37,186 nucleotides of DNA from Chara braunii (GCA_003427395.1 BFEA01000225.1:396647-433832), one strand, 5' to 3'; shown: positions 29,501 to 36,498, numbered from the stretch's first letter. Numbers and translations are program-made. The notes: generated by a model from the letters alone, not told the origin.

Positions 29501-32068
29501 TATCGAGTTCAGAAGTCTGTGCAGGTTATGAAAATCCTGATGTGAAACGACGGAGGCAATACACTGAATACAGGCATTTTCTCTTGATACCAGACATTTC
29601 TGAGCTACTTTTGTTTTCTTCTTCTCTATGTTGACTATATATTCAGGTTCTTGAGAGCCTTCTGGAGGTGCCTGTCAAGATAACAAATGGGCGGTTGAAT
29701 GGCGAGGTAAGCAGTTCCACAACATATTCCCTCAACTATCTTTGTATAAACAGGCGTGTATTTTCCCTCGACTATCTTTGTATAAACAGGCATGTATATT
29801 CCCTGAACTATCTTTGTATAAACAGGCATGTGCTGTTGTCCATCAGAGAAAGTATCGCCTTAGCTGAGTTGGTGTCTGCGGCATTGGTGAGATTGAACAT
29901 CTGATGAGATTGAACATCTGATGAGTGGTTGAGGTTTCATCAAACTTTTTTACAAGCATGCCACTTTGTGGAGCTCTCTGCGAAGTGGATATGACACGGC
30001 ACGCACACATGACATAGGTGACACGTTTTCAGGCCTGGGTTGGAGGGCTAGGACACCAACCTCCTCATGAAATTCGTACAGAAATCAGGTGTTCACGGGC
30101 ACTACATATCACAGCCAAAAACACCCAATGTGGTATTTGGGGAATCTTTTTAAATAGAAAGAATATCCTTATTATGTTCACCGTCACTTGACCCTTGTGT
30201 CCTGCTGCTCATCATCCCAGTTGAGTCTAGCGTCCGAGTCTGAGTCATGTTCGTGATTGTGTTTTCACTCCCTCTCCATCTCCCTGCTGAATCCAATGCT
30301 TGTTGCAGTGACCATTCTTGATTCTCTGCTTTCACGAGGTTTGTTTTTACTCCCTCGCGGATTCTGGATGTCCACAGTCACACCATCTGGCCAACTATAC
30401 TAATTCCCATGTGCATGAGCTGTCATGTGGCTTTCGGGAGTACTAGGTCTACACAACTTGTCTCTCTCCTCAAAAGGGTGAAACACTGAAAAGCGGTTTT
30501 GAACAAATGTGATCTCTGGTGTATTCATTGGTTGGCCTGCAGGTGTTCCTACATATGGGGCCTGGAGATGTCTTTCCAACATTCCGTGGCCGAGTGGATG
30601 TGCGGAATGGAGACATGCACATCTTTGATGCGCCTTCGCCTTTCACGGTAAGCGTGCTGTCCGTTCTGGCTCCCAAGGAACTTACACATGCATTGGAACC
30701 TTTTTCACAGAAATTGGATTTCTCAGCAATCAGATAAAAAAAACAACGTTTTCTCAGAGAAGTGGAGTATGCGCGCACTGGTTTCTACGATGACGTAAAA
30801 GCCATGGAATCCAATCGCTAAAAACTAGTAAAAAGAATATAGATCCATCAGAAATTGTAGGCATATTCCATTCCGGGAAATGCAGTAAAAGCTAATGCTA
30901 GAAGAAAAGTGGCTGATATGTCATGAAGGGCTTGTTGTTTTGATTCACCAGTATGTCGGACCCCTTTTTCCCGACACGGACTTGCGCTGTGTGCCAAAAG
31001 AGAACGAACTGCCAGCGGCACACTTCTTTCTTTTTCAGTTGGCGAAGCCAGCCTTTTTGGTCCGCTAGCACTGCTTATTTGAAGAACCCGGATTGTCGCA
31101 ATTTCGATTTCAAGTTTTGCCTGGAGGAGGTGATGGTGGTTCAATCCAGCTTATATAGAGTGGTGAGCCCAAGGTACAGGTAGAGGAGACTTGAGCATTG
31201 GATTTCTCAATACATTGTTGAGTTTTGCTCCTCCGGTGAATCTTCATTTCCTCACTGTCGTCTGTAAATAGAGCTTTGTGAGTACATCCCGGATGATTAT
31301 GACGATGCAGGCCTACGGAGCCCGAGTTGTAACACCTTCCTTTTTTTTTTGTCTATCTTGCAAATGCAGTTTGCTGGATGTCTGAAATTGTCTGATGTCT
31401 TGGCACTAGTTTCCTGGGACTGCTGATTGTTCACTCATGTAACTCCACAAATGCATGGTCACACAAGCTTCTAATTTTTTGAGAAATCTTAGATATGATG
31501 AATTTTGTGTGCGGGCGTAGCCACACTGACCGTACTTTTTCAACTTATGCTCTGTCAAGATGGTTTGTAGAGCCTCATAATTTCTGCCTGCAGCGGAGAG
31601 CTGCAACTCTGGCAGAGGTCGGGCGTCAACGGACCAAAATGGCCGGCGACGCCAGCTAAAACAAAACAAAAAAGGTCGCGCTGGCGCTTTGGCAAAAGCT
31701 TGGTGCAGAGTTGTACTCCGCCTCATCAAAAAGAGACTCGGAGGTATCGGTGGCTTAAAGCCTATCAAAAGAATCTGAGCTATGTATATCTGAGGGATGT
31801 TCTGCATTGTGACCTGACACACTTCCTGCTATAAAAGGTGTGCAAATCTTTGGGAACTCGGGAAGTTGATTTTCTGAAAAATCTCTTGGGGGCATGGTTA
31901 CTGTTTTGGATGGAATCTTATGCTCAGGGAATAAATATGCAGTTGTATTTCGAGAAGGAGCGCATGTACATGCATGAGGCTACTGGTCATTATGGTGCAG
32001 TTCCACTGACGGTTTCCGGTGACATGGACCTGAATCCTGATGGAGGGGAGTACCGATTGAGCTGCCAG
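13863..32068 (+). CDS. TIC236: TIC236, chloroplast inner-envelope translocon protein (TamB/DUF490 family), 5' part of gene
   Basis: Five exons join as 13863-17377, 24125-24323, 29647-29706, 30543-30647 and 31928-32068. They give 4020 nt (1340 codons) with no stop and GT-AG ends throughout. In the family, TIC236 is anchored in the inner chloroplast envelope, projects into the intermembrane space, binds the POTRA region of TOC75, and is needed for preprotein import. It is related to bacterial TamB and to rice SSG4. The exons follow land-plant TIC236 in order with no gaps at the junctions (for example DDAP|RHLEHL, NLYAP|VLESL, SPFT|GINMQL). The C-terminal part, including the DUF490 domain, lies beyond the window. 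Introns are 6747, 5323, 836 and 1280 bp, and intron 5 is at least 5118 bp. Assignment is by remembered family sequence. Confidence 0.93.
17762..17916 (+). repeat. SINE family A, copy 3 (5' truncated)
   Basis: It begins inside the head (CACACCCATCAACTGTTGAA), shows a weak B box (GAGTTCTGATTCC), and has the family body GAATTGACCTGGGGCTAGTC, GATGATATCCCAATGCCG. It ends in a run of about 18 A, as expected for LINE-mobilised SINEs. The A-box end is lost. Confidence 0.78.
18174..18224. repeat. (GA)n microsatellite
   Basis: A pure GA tract preceded by T(15)AAATAAAA at about 18146-18168. The same T-run plus AAATAAAA word occurs at about 12852-12881 next to a SINE. Confidence 0.95.
18370..18527 (-). 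repeat. SINE family A, copy 4, with an A-run on the opposite strand
   Basis: The - strand reads GCCTAGCTCAGTTGGTACAC, TTCAAATCC (B box), and the body end GACCGGTCAGTTTGAAGGTT. It is shorter than copies 1-3. The 3' end abuts a run of about 32 A on the + strand (about 18371-18402), that is poly-T on the SINE strand, opposite to the usual A-tail. Confidence 0.75.
18829..18976. mobile_element. MITE, GGGCCTCGCTC family, copy 1 (148 bp)
   Basis: The left end is GGGGCTCGCTCTACTGCACG. The right end on the other strand is GCGCCTCGCGCCACGACATA. The arms continue to pair in blocks (AAACGTGTCCAGACC with AAACGTATCTGGACC). The flanks are ATT on both sides (18826-18828 and 18977-18979), a 3-bp target duplication. 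It shares ends and interior words with 28330-28433 and 36499-36856. No coding frame. Confidence 0.72.
19051..19162. mobile_element. MITE, TA-target CCGTCTTC family, copy 1
   Basis: The inverted ends are CCGTCTTCCCCCGAACATAA on the left and CCGTCTTCCCCCGAACACAA on the right (other strand), matching 28 of 29 bases including CGCACCCT. TA dinucleotides border both ends (19051-19052 and 19161-19162), as for Tc1/mariner-type elements. It is about 110 bp and non-coding. The copy at 27642-27757 shares the ends and a subterminal ATTATRGCTGTA block. The right-hand TA is also the TA of the adjoining 18S rRNA fragment. Confidence 0.85.
19161..19409 (+). rRNA. Nuclear 18S rRNA, decayed 3' fragment
   Basis: It reads TAGTAAGCGTGAGTCATCAG, CCCTTTGTGCACACCGCCCG, TCGCTCCTACCGATTGAATG, GTCCGGTGAAGTGT, GTTTCCGTAGGTGAACGAAC and GGAAGGATCATTA. 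These are the last ~200 nt of eukaryotic small-subunit rRNA up to its 3' end. It differs from functional sequence by small insertions (TCCCTCCTCTGCC; GAACGAACCTGCCGG), a run of about 17 A, and GTCGTACC in place of GTCGTAACA. So it is a pseudogene fragment. Sequence after 19409 is not recognisable ITS1. A MITE abuts its left end. Confidence 0.92.
19421..19616. repeat. Long foldback (about 80-base arms)
   Basis: The left arm (19421-19502) includes CCACTAGCAAGAATTGGGTT, TCCTCAACGCACGACTCTGG and ACGTGTTTGTGGAGATGTGC. The right arm (19530-19616) is its near-complement (GCACATGTCCACAAACACGT, then CCAGATCCGGGCATTGAGGA). The spacer is about 27 bases. The outer right sequence (to about 19680) resembles 4236-4290 on the opposite strand, so it is probably a dispersed foldback transposon, though a hairpin RNA precursor is possible. 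Confidence 0.82.
19918..20095 (+). repeat. SINE family B, copy 2 with tandemly doubled B-box segment
   Basis: TTGGTTAGGCACGCAAGTGG and GTGGGTTCAATCCCCATGG match family B at 1625-1747. The segment GGTCGTGGGTTCAATCCCC through ACTTACAGATATGTCC occurs twice in a row (about 19947-20015 and 20026-20093) with few differences. Confidence 0.7.
20350..20867 (+). repeat. Tandem array, three units of 134, 193 and 191 bp
   Basis: Units start at 20350, 20484 and 20677 with GGCTATTTTTAAAAAACTT-like sequence. They share GGCGAATAGGTGAGAGAGGC, GGTAGACAGTCCTC and ACTGTTTTACCGCAGTTGGA. The first unit lacks about 58 bases (CATCAAGACGA through GGTCACAGTGAA) present in the other two. No stable coding frame runs through the array. 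Confidence 0.93.
20931..20970. repeat. (TTGCCC)n microsatellite
   Basis: Six or more uninterrupted TTGCCC hexamers. It is too short and too isolated to be telomeric. Confidence 0.93.
21009..21110 (+). repeat. About 50-bp tandem duplication
   Basis: CCTTATCGGAGGAGGACATA and GGAGGGGAGATGGTGCTGTA to AGGCATAAA occur twice (starting about 21009 and 21061), with one or two substitutions. Confidence 0.92.
21300..21347. repeat. (CCCT)n microsatellite
   Basis: About eleven CCCT tetramers in a row. Confidence 0.95.
21628..21812 (-). repeat. tRNA-derived SINE, family C, copy 1
   Basis: The - strand begins TTTCGCTCAGTTGGTGGATA (A box) and has GGGCTCAATCC (B box). It continues to CCGGACCAAAATGGCTGGCA and a run of about 24 A. 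The GGACCAAAATGGC...GCCAGC 3' end recurs at 31621-31674 and 31021-31073, both before A-rich tails. This is the only copy here with a head. Confidence 0.72.
21922..23281 (+). mobile_element. Probable solo LTR (1360 bp) with GTAC target duplication
   Basis: The ends are TGTTATGACC and GGTCATAACA, a perfect 10-bp inverted pair beginning TG and ending CA. GTAC flanks both sides (21918-21921 and 23282-23285). Inside are a TATAAA at about 23062 and a pyrimidine-rich stretch after it. No primer-binding site, polyprotein or second LTR is present, so recombination between two LTRs is the likely origin. The orientation is set by the TATAAA and is tentative. GAA-rich repeats (22675-22740) and an unresolved base (22870) lie inside. 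Confidence 0.72.
23286..23702 (+). repeat. About 210-bp tandem duplication
   Basis: Two copies start at 23286 and 23497 with TGTTGTTCATTCTTTTTTCT and run through AAACAGCAAAAGGGAATCAG and GCGGACTGCTATCCATAATC. They differ by several substitutions and small indels, so the duplication is real and not an assembly repeat. The first copy starts exactly after the solo LTR target duplication. Confidence 0.93.
24125..24323 (+). CDS. TIC236: TIC236 exon 2
   Basis: The acceptor is TTGGCTACAG|GCATTTG. The first base completes the Arg codon split from exon 1. It encodes HLEHLSGSVRLGKNYQSVHV, DVKGMAQEW and, at the end, KWSCRVKGTNLYAP. This aligns with the land-plant stretch after LLLAYGD.EPR that carries the N(H)YGRV.V.L.GNC..W core and the VDV.VD....W.A.L...N pattern. 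The donor is CACCG|GTAAGTTTTG (phase 0). Length is 199 nt, exactly in frame. Confidence 0.92.
24589..24626. other. Nextera mate-pair junction adapter (sequencing artefact)
   Basis: The sequence is the 19-base transposase mosaic end CTGTCTCTTATACACATCT followed directly by its reverse complement. This 38-bp palindrome is the circularisation junction of Nextera mate-pair libraries. The 176 bases before it (24413-24588) and after it (24627-24802) are identical, as expected when two reads of one locus were joined through the adapter. It is not biological. Confidence 0.98.
24627..24802 (+). repeat. Artificial second copy of 24413-24588
   Basis: An exact 176-bp repeat on the far side of the adapter. 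The sequence that continues naturally (TGTCTTTTTGTCATTG) follows only this copy. One copy should be removed for a correct intron. Confidence 0.95.
26014..26120. repeat. (CT)n microsatellite with one unresolved base
   Basis: About 53 CT units broken by an N at 26033. Confidence 0.95.
26122..26471 (+). pseudogene. Unidentified coding-like patch in intron 2
   Basis: Directly after the CT tract a frame reads SAVEWANFSHAAEENQVLGN, MFDVLDDLMTLYCNLRVAIR and AALTNCPLFDELTSG. After a pyrimidine-rich TTTCTCTCATCTTGTAG another frame begins LQPLLLTGCVVFEVDDILGT and continues to ITKYKQPD then a stop at 26469. Amino-acid composition looks like a folded protein and unlike repeat translation. It could be two exon remnants of a transduced gene or chance. 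I cannot name a family, and it does not match TIC236 at this position. Confidence 0.35.
26523..26551. repeat. (GA)n microsatellite
   Basis: A pure GA tract of about 14 units. Confidence 0.93.
26911..27072 (+). CDS. Small ORF with transit-peptide-like composition
   Basis: ATG at 26911 opens 53 codons: MAAMAATTPIAMAKFSFSPT, then SSSGSLQTTSHKSLWQRFR. It is rich in Ala, Ser and Thr with few acidic residues, as in chloroplast transit peptides. It follows a CA-repeat and lies in intron 2 of TIC236 on the same strand. No mature domain follows and the ORF ends at TGA. It may be a stray first exon or chance. Confidence 0.2.
   Translation: MAAMAATTPIAMAKFSFSPTSSSGSLQTTSHKSLWQRFRMAYAGMNEWLGPAS
27294..27360 (+). 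repeat. 30-bp tandem repeat, about two units
   Basis: ACTGTAGCAGCTACGACCTT and GACCTTTCAGG occur twice in a row, with degenerate pieces (ACAGCTACGACTTCTAGGAC) to about 27385. Confidence 0.85.
27642..27757. mobile_element. MITE, TA-target CCGTCTTC family, copy 2
   Basis: TA (27642-27643), then CCGTCTTAAACAGAATACAA on the left. On the right (other strand) it reads CCGTCTTCACCCGAATACAA, ending at TA (27756-27757). The ends and the subterminal CATTATAGCTGTA match copy 1 at 19051-19162. The left arm is more mutated. No coding frame. The two inverted arms extend about 45 bases. Confidence 0.85.
28330..28433. mobile_element. MITE, GGGCCTCGCTC family, copy 2 (104 bp)
   Basis: The left end is GGGCCTCGCTCCACTACTCA. 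The right end on the other strand is GGGCCTCGATCCCATTCCTC, both continuing into CAAC and TCTA. TTT lies on both sides (28327-28329, 28434-28436). The interior GGACCAGATACA matches the interior of copy 1. Non-coding. Confidence 0.75.
28773..28937 (+). repeat. About 80-bp tandem duplication
   Basis: CAGATGGAAAGGCTGGTCTC, AAAACCTGGCCTCT, GATCTCAGCCGGGCGTGCTG and GCGAGGGGTTGC recur about 80 bases later, with a few insertions. Confidence 0.85.
29647..29706 (+). CDS. TIC236: TIC236 exon 3 (60-nt small exon)
   Basis: The acceptor is ATATATTCAG|GTTCTTG and the donor is GGCGAG|GTAAGCAG, phase 0 at both ends. It encodes exactly 20 residues, VLESLLEVPVKITNGRLNGE. Land-plant TIC236 has the corresponding ILEIPIEWSKGRATGE after its VP/AP junction, so the order and length fit. 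Confidence 0.9.
29732..29840 (+). repeat. 35-bp tandem repeat, three units, next to exon 3
   Basis: TTCCCTCAACTATCTTTGTA plus TAAACAGGCGTGTAT occurs three times, beginning 26 bases downstream of the exon 3 donor. Each unit ends ...TATAAACAG|GC, which looks like a splice acceptor. Confidence 0.93.
30543..30647 (+). CDS. TIC236: TIC236 exon 4
   Basis: The acceptor is TTGGCCTGCAG|GTGTTCC and the donor is TTCACG|GTAAGCGTG, phase 0 at both ends, 105 nt. It encodes VFLHMGPGDVFPTFRGRVDV then RNGDMHIFDAPSPFT. Land-plant TIC236 has VHLCMSRGESFPNLHGQLDV then DAPSSFS in the same place, a clear match residue by residue. Confidence 0.93.
31021..31073 (-). repeat. SINE family C, 3' end (copy 3)
   Basis: The - strand reads CAGTGCTAGCGGACCAAAAA, GGCTGGCTTCGCCAACTG and then an A-rich tail (AAAAAGAAAGAAAG). 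It matches the 3' end of 21628-21812. It lies in intron 4. Confidence 0.65.
31621..31674 (+). repeat. SINE family C, 3' end (copy 2)
   Basis: CAACGGACCAAAATGGCCGG, CGACGCCAGCT and then AAAACAAAACAAAAAA. It is the same 3' end and tail type as the other two copies, in inverted orientation to the one at 31021-31073. Confidence 0.68.
31928..32068 (+). CDS. TIC236: TIC236 exon 5
   Basis: The acceptor is TCTTATGCTCAG|GGAATAA and the donor is TGCCAG|GTTTGTATTG. It is 141 nt, phase 0 at both ends. It encodes GINMQLYFEKERMYMHEATG, HYGAVPLTVSGDMDLNPDGG and EYRLSCQ. The land-plant counterpart is DVSASLSFRGQRIFLHNA.G, .FG.VPL.ASGDF.I.PD.GEFHLMCQ, with identical spacing. A nearer AG (ATATGCAG) would lose five aligned residues, so the upstream acceptor is preferred. 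Confidence 0.92.
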
Positions 32069-32699
32069 GTTTGTATTGGAAGTGTGCTTTGGCCTTCTTT
32101 GTTCTGGTATGTCTGTTGGTTTGCTTGTTTTTTGGCAGCAGTAGTTTTGGCCTGAATTTTATAGTGCAGCCAGATCTGGGCGTTTGGTGACAAGCCGTTC
32201 TCCGCCTACGAGCTATTGGTACTAGCCAGGGACCCCACCAGGATAGAACACGACCCGGAGCTTCCACAATGGCATCCGATTTTGACACGCAGTTAACAGA
32301 GTTTAAAAATTTGCAAGGAAAAAAATCAAGATATGGTTCCTGGTAGGATACATCGGGATAGAGAAGGAGGCATGAGCCGGACCCCAGGGGTTTAGGGTTT
32401 AAGAAATGGTTTCCGGTATGATACATCGGGATAGAGGATGAGTAGAAAGTCTGGGACAGACAGGATTCTCTTGCGAGCGGAGGCTCGTAAGCGAAGCTGG
32501 GTAAGGCTCCCAAGATAACCCCGGGTTGAATTGTGAGGTCCCCAGCCTCGATCTATCTTTGGAATGCACTTCGCCTTTTTTTTTTTTTTCAAAAGAAAAA
32601 AAGAAGAAGAAAAAAAGTGAAAAATCAGGGCAATATGGCAGTTTCAGTGCAAAATTCGCGGAAAATAATATCCCGTGTGTTACATGCTGCGCCTGCACA

Positions 32700-32950
32700 C
32701 GAGGGCCATTTTCCAGGCCCTGCGTCCCTCAGGCTGAAAGCCTGAAAACCAGCGCCTACAGGCCCCGTGACCATTCAGCTCGAAAGCCTGAAAAACAGGG
32801 GCCTACAGACCCTGTGTTGTTTCAGACTAAAAATGGCAGTAGCCTTTTTAGCCTGAAACGAAGGGCCATTTCCGGTCTGTCATCAGACCGGCCTGAAACT
32901 CAGGCACCGAACCAGGGTTTTAGGAACAGGCTATTTTTGGCCTGTTCCCA
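32700..32950. repeat. Cluster of short perfect hairpins with repeated GCCTGAAA words
   Basis: Perfect stems include CCGGTCTG/CAGACCGG (32872-32891) and GGAACAGGC/GCCTGTTCC (32923-32948). AGCCTGAAA and its relatives occur at least six times, and GGCCTACAG/CGCCTACAGG pairs recur. No coding frame. Confidence 0.6.
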
Positions 32951-33593
32951 CGACAGCTGGAGCGCCAGCCCCTGGCTCAGTTCGGCATTGGCAAGAGCAG
33001 CCTCCTGGACTGCCCGCCCTGCAACTGCAGGCAGTCGGAGGCAGTCAGGAGGCAGGCCGAGATAGTACATAGGGACTTCCCATGCACTTCACGGGTAGGC
33101 AGGAGGCAGCCAGTAGTCTTCAGGATTCGGCAGCAGCACTCTGGAGGGAGCGCTGTAGGAGTCGTAGTAATGTTAGCATTAGTCCTCAGCGCTGGGCGCC
33201 AGTAGGTAGTTGTAGTCTTCAGCGCTCGGCGCCATAGCTAGGATAGTACTAGAGAGAGAGAGATTGGGCGGAGGCCAGGAGTACCTACCTGCAGCGCCGT
33301 TGCTCCAGCTTCGTCTTCGAGGTACCTGCAGCACAGCGCCAACTTCACAGGTTAGTACCTGGCTCGTGAGAGAGAGAGAGTTCTTCTTCTTCCTCTTCTC
33401 AGTCCACCATCTCCCTCTCACCCTCTCATTATCTGACTTCACTGCATCAGCAGACTACGAGAGAAAGAGAGAGAGAGAGCTTGGTGACACTGGATCCAGA
33501 CTCGACTTTTGGGCTTCAGACGTTTCGACGAGGGATTATTTGAGACTTGTGACAAAGACTTGGTGTTGACGACACTCCCATCTCTCCCCCTCT

Positions 33594-33646
33594 TCTTCGT
33601 CTGATCCCCTCCTCTTCGTCTGATCCCCTCCTCTTCGTCTGTGTAT
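33594..33646. repeat. 20-bp tandem repeat
   Basis: CTCTTCGTCTGATCCCCTC is repeated about 2.5 times, in a pyrimidine-rich stretch. Confidence 0.9.
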
Positions 33647-34384
33647 GTCTGGACCTGGCGCTTCCTTCCTGTGTAATAGCGCCAGGCTCCTTCACACTTT
33701 GTGATGAGCATGATGTATGTTTGGTCTGCGTTGAAATATTGATTGGGCTAGTCATTAGTATTCTAGCATTCTGCTTCGCTATCTTGTACAACGTGACAGG
33801 GGTCAGTCCCGGTCAGGTCAGGATTTGTATCTCAGTCTTCCCTGCGCTATTCAGCACCATTTTGTATGTATCGGAATGCACATTGCTTGTTGAGATTCTA
33901 CTTGCACTGCATTGTCCATTTAGTCCTTTTCATCACATTGCGGATCCTCGGTTATTGTGTACATCGCCCGACTGGGCATGTTAACACCTGTTAGCCACGT
34001 GTGGTGATTTCAGGTCCCTAGGGATCGAAGCAAGATTTGGATTTAATCACTGTCTGGGAACGGTCAAAGCGCTGGTCAAAGGGAGTCATGTTAGCTTTGA
34101 CTTCTTTCTTTTTACATGTTTTTTTTTCAGTCTTTTTCTTTGGTGACTGCTGGACAGTCGCTTGCCTAACTTTGCAGTCTGGGATTGAGTATTATTTTAC
34201 CATCTGAGGGATCTTACATGATTGATTATGCTCTGGACTGGGGACTATTTTCATCTCTTCATGAGGTATCGTGCTCTCTGCCTTTCTGTTAGGATCTGTC
34301 TTTACAAAAGCAACAGCTACGATTTCTTAAAAACAGAAATATTTGGGGAATTAATTTCTGAGGAAACCATGATTGATAAATTTA

Positions 34385-34466
34385 GGTGCCGCAGGTGATG
34401 TCAAGACATGGTAGGTAGGAAGGGGTAATCCGAGGTGCTGCGTGTTAAGTCAAGACCTGGTAGGTA
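34385..34466. repeat. About 50-bp imperfect direct repeat
   Basis: AGGTGCCGCAGGTGATGTCAAGACATGGTAGGTAGG recurs at 34433 as AGGTGCTGCGTGTTAAGTCAAGACCTGGTAGGTAAG (each read as two shorter blocks in the sequence). Confidence 0.75.
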
Positions 34467-35080
34467 AGTCCTCCGCATTGTCGATTGCTTTGGCTGTAGA
34501 TCATCTGGCTCTGTGTCCACCCACTCTTGCCTGTTGTCTCGCTGGTTCCTGTGTATGGCCACTATTGCTGTCCCTCACTCCTTTATATAATTGGGTCTTC
34601 TGTTCCACACTGTGTGTTTTCGAATACTACACTGGTTTCATGGGTTCATCAAAGGTTTGTGTCTGTCTGCATTCTACATTGATTGTTCTTTTGACAATTG
34701 TGTTTGCCATCTATACCAACAATGCCAGTCTTGTTGCTGTTCTGGATTGCGGAGCAGGTATCAGCTGTCGAGGCAAATGCATTGATGAAGACATTAAAAG
34801 CGAGACCACCACCTTACAGTGTATGTGTCGACCCCCTCCTCCTTGTGACCATTTTTAGATGAGCTAGTCGACTATCACTTTTACTGGCCTTGATGCTGCA
34901 CTGCACATCAAGTTGATTGCGAACAATGAAGTTGTGTTGTAGACTTGTAGTACTGTGATTTCGATTGGGTCAGATATTTGTTTGGGCTTTAGCTGACATC
35001 GTGGCCACTTGGGCGCCATCACGCATCCAAAGTTCCTAGATCATCGGCAGCTCTGATACTATTGTCAATAATTAGCAAGA

Positions 35081-35203
35081 CCATTCAATTTGAACCATAT
35101 TAATCATTCGATCTGAACCATATCAATCATTCAATTTGAACCATATCAATCATTCAATCTGAATCATATCAATCATTCAATTTGAATTTTGAACCATATC
35201 AAT
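35081..35203 (+). repeat. About 24-bp minisatellite
   Basis: Five to six units of GAACCATATCAATCATTCAA plus TTTG/TCTG with few changes. One more unit (GAACCATGTCAATCATTTG) lies beyond the U6-like insert at 35286-35304. Confidence 0.92.
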
Positions 35204-35205
35204 GT

Positions 35206-35285
35206 GTCCTTCGGGATATCCATTAAAATTGGAACCATACAGAGAAGATTAGCTTGTCCCCTGGTCAAACAAGCAAAACAAAAGA
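35206..35285 (+). pseudogene. U6 snRNA retropseudogene
   Basis: GTCCTTCGGGATATCC, then ATTAAAATTGGAACCATACA, GAGAAGATTAGC and CCCCTG follow the 5' half of U6 snRNA, including the 5' stem-loop and an intact ACAGAGA box. After CCCCTG it decays into A-rich sequence (CAAACAAGCAAAACAAAAGA). The internal stem-loop and 3' end are lost. No plant-type USE or TATA box lies at the usual distance upstream. GAACCATATCAAT before it and GAACCATGTCAAT after it look like target duplications of LINE-driven retroposition, although the surrounding minisatellite offers the same word. Confidence 0.83.
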
Positions 35286-35689
35286 GAACCATGTCAATCA
35301 TTTGCACTTGGTTGGAAGCAATCACACTTGATAGGAAGTGATTTCATTTGATTGGAAAGCTTCACTCAAAACTGGAATCGAGTATGCTACATTGCACACT
35401 GAAATTGTTGATGAAAGTTCATGAAACTAAGAAAATTATATGTTTACCTGAGCACCTACTGCCCTGAGCACAGCATCAAGCAGTCTTGAAGATGATGCTC
35501 TATTGGGCAAGAACCAACAAGCTATGGCTGCGCCCTATCTCCTTGCTACACACGCTAAAAATAGAGCCACTCGGTTCCTTGTACTGCCAAAGTTTTACGA
35601 AAGAAAATTGGGATGAATCAGCTGCCCCGGTTGTCACTTTGGATAAGGTGCTTCAGTCCTGGCCTATTGGGCCTACCTCTTAAAAACTA

Positions 35690-35800
35690 TCGAGATTCTA
35701 CAGTCTAGAAGGGCACACTCTAGCCTTAAGCCAACAGAGACTACGTACAGGTCTTGGGTTCAGATCCCGGGTTCAAATCCCACTGTCCCAACACTCTACG
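35690..35800 (+). repeat. Possible tRNA-like remnant
   Basis: TTGGGTTCAGATCCCGGGTT and GGGTTCAAATCCCACTG give two overlapping B-box-like words. No cloverleaf or A box at the correct distance is evident, so it is not a functional tRNA. Confidence 0.35.
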
Positions 35801-36498
35801 TCAGTTCTGTCCTCCTTGCTCCTCTTCAACATTGGAAGTCTCGTACTTGCCTCTACTGACTAACGTGGGCTGCTCCTGCATCCTTCCATAGACGGGCTTC
35901 TCCCCTCATCTTCCTTCACACACTCTTCCTCCTCACCATCAAGCTCCTCCTCATAATTGCCTTGCTCTGCCAACCTCTTCCTCAAGGCGAAGCAGCAGCA
36001 TGGCTGCTGCGTGAATACCCGGACCATCACGTGGAACAATATACTCTTGCTGCCTGGCTTACCTCACCCAGATATCTCTAGGACCTATCTGTGTCATTCC
36101 CATAAGCTACGGGTTCCGACCTTTTGGCAGGAACATTGTTGAAGACTAAGTCCAGATTCAGTTTGGGACGATCATGACTTTACCTCCTCGCCCACCGGGC
36201 CTGGGGCCTACAGAGTTGCACGAACATCCTTACCAGGTCCCTATTTGCTTCCTTTTTTTTTTCTCGATAAAAACAGGTCTCTTATGGCCCTGGCTCCTTG
36301 TCCATTCTGGGGGCATCAATCCGGTTCCAATCCACCGGCAAGTCAAAGCAGAATACATGATCAACACACTTCAGGCTTCCTTCTGTTTTGGGTGAAGGAC
36401 TCCTGACCAGTATTGATTGCTCCGATAAGGAGGATTGACTGTCAGATGGCCTGGCCCTCTTGTTGATCCTCTCAGTCCGAACTAAGCATGTCGTGTAT

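Larger units (their letters stand above)
24324..29646 (+). other. TIC236 intron 2 (5.3 kb as assembled)
   Basis: It starts GTAAGTTTTG and ends ATATATTCAG. It holds the Nextera artefact, a long CT tract, an unidentified coding-like patch, two MITEs and small tandem duplications. About 24810-26010, 27760-28320 and 28940-29640 show nothing I can name. The real length is probably 214 bp shorter because of the artefact. Confidence 0.85.

Noticed and set aside
31928-31942. Alternative exon 5 acceptor at ATATGCAG
   Set aside because: It would drop five residues that align with land-plant TIC236; the upstream acceptor keeps the full match.
33721-33984. Hydrophobic 87-codon frame as a membrane protein gene
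   Set aside because: Its start and end have no support, it matches no family, and AT/pyrimidine-rich intron sequence readily gives such frames.
32678-33986. Possible second LTR (TGTTACATGC ... GCATGTTAACA)
   Set aside because: The ends differ by an inserted base and there is no target duplication.
35690-35800. Functional tRNA gene
   Set aside because: Only B-box-like words are present; no A box or pairing acceptor arm at the right distance.
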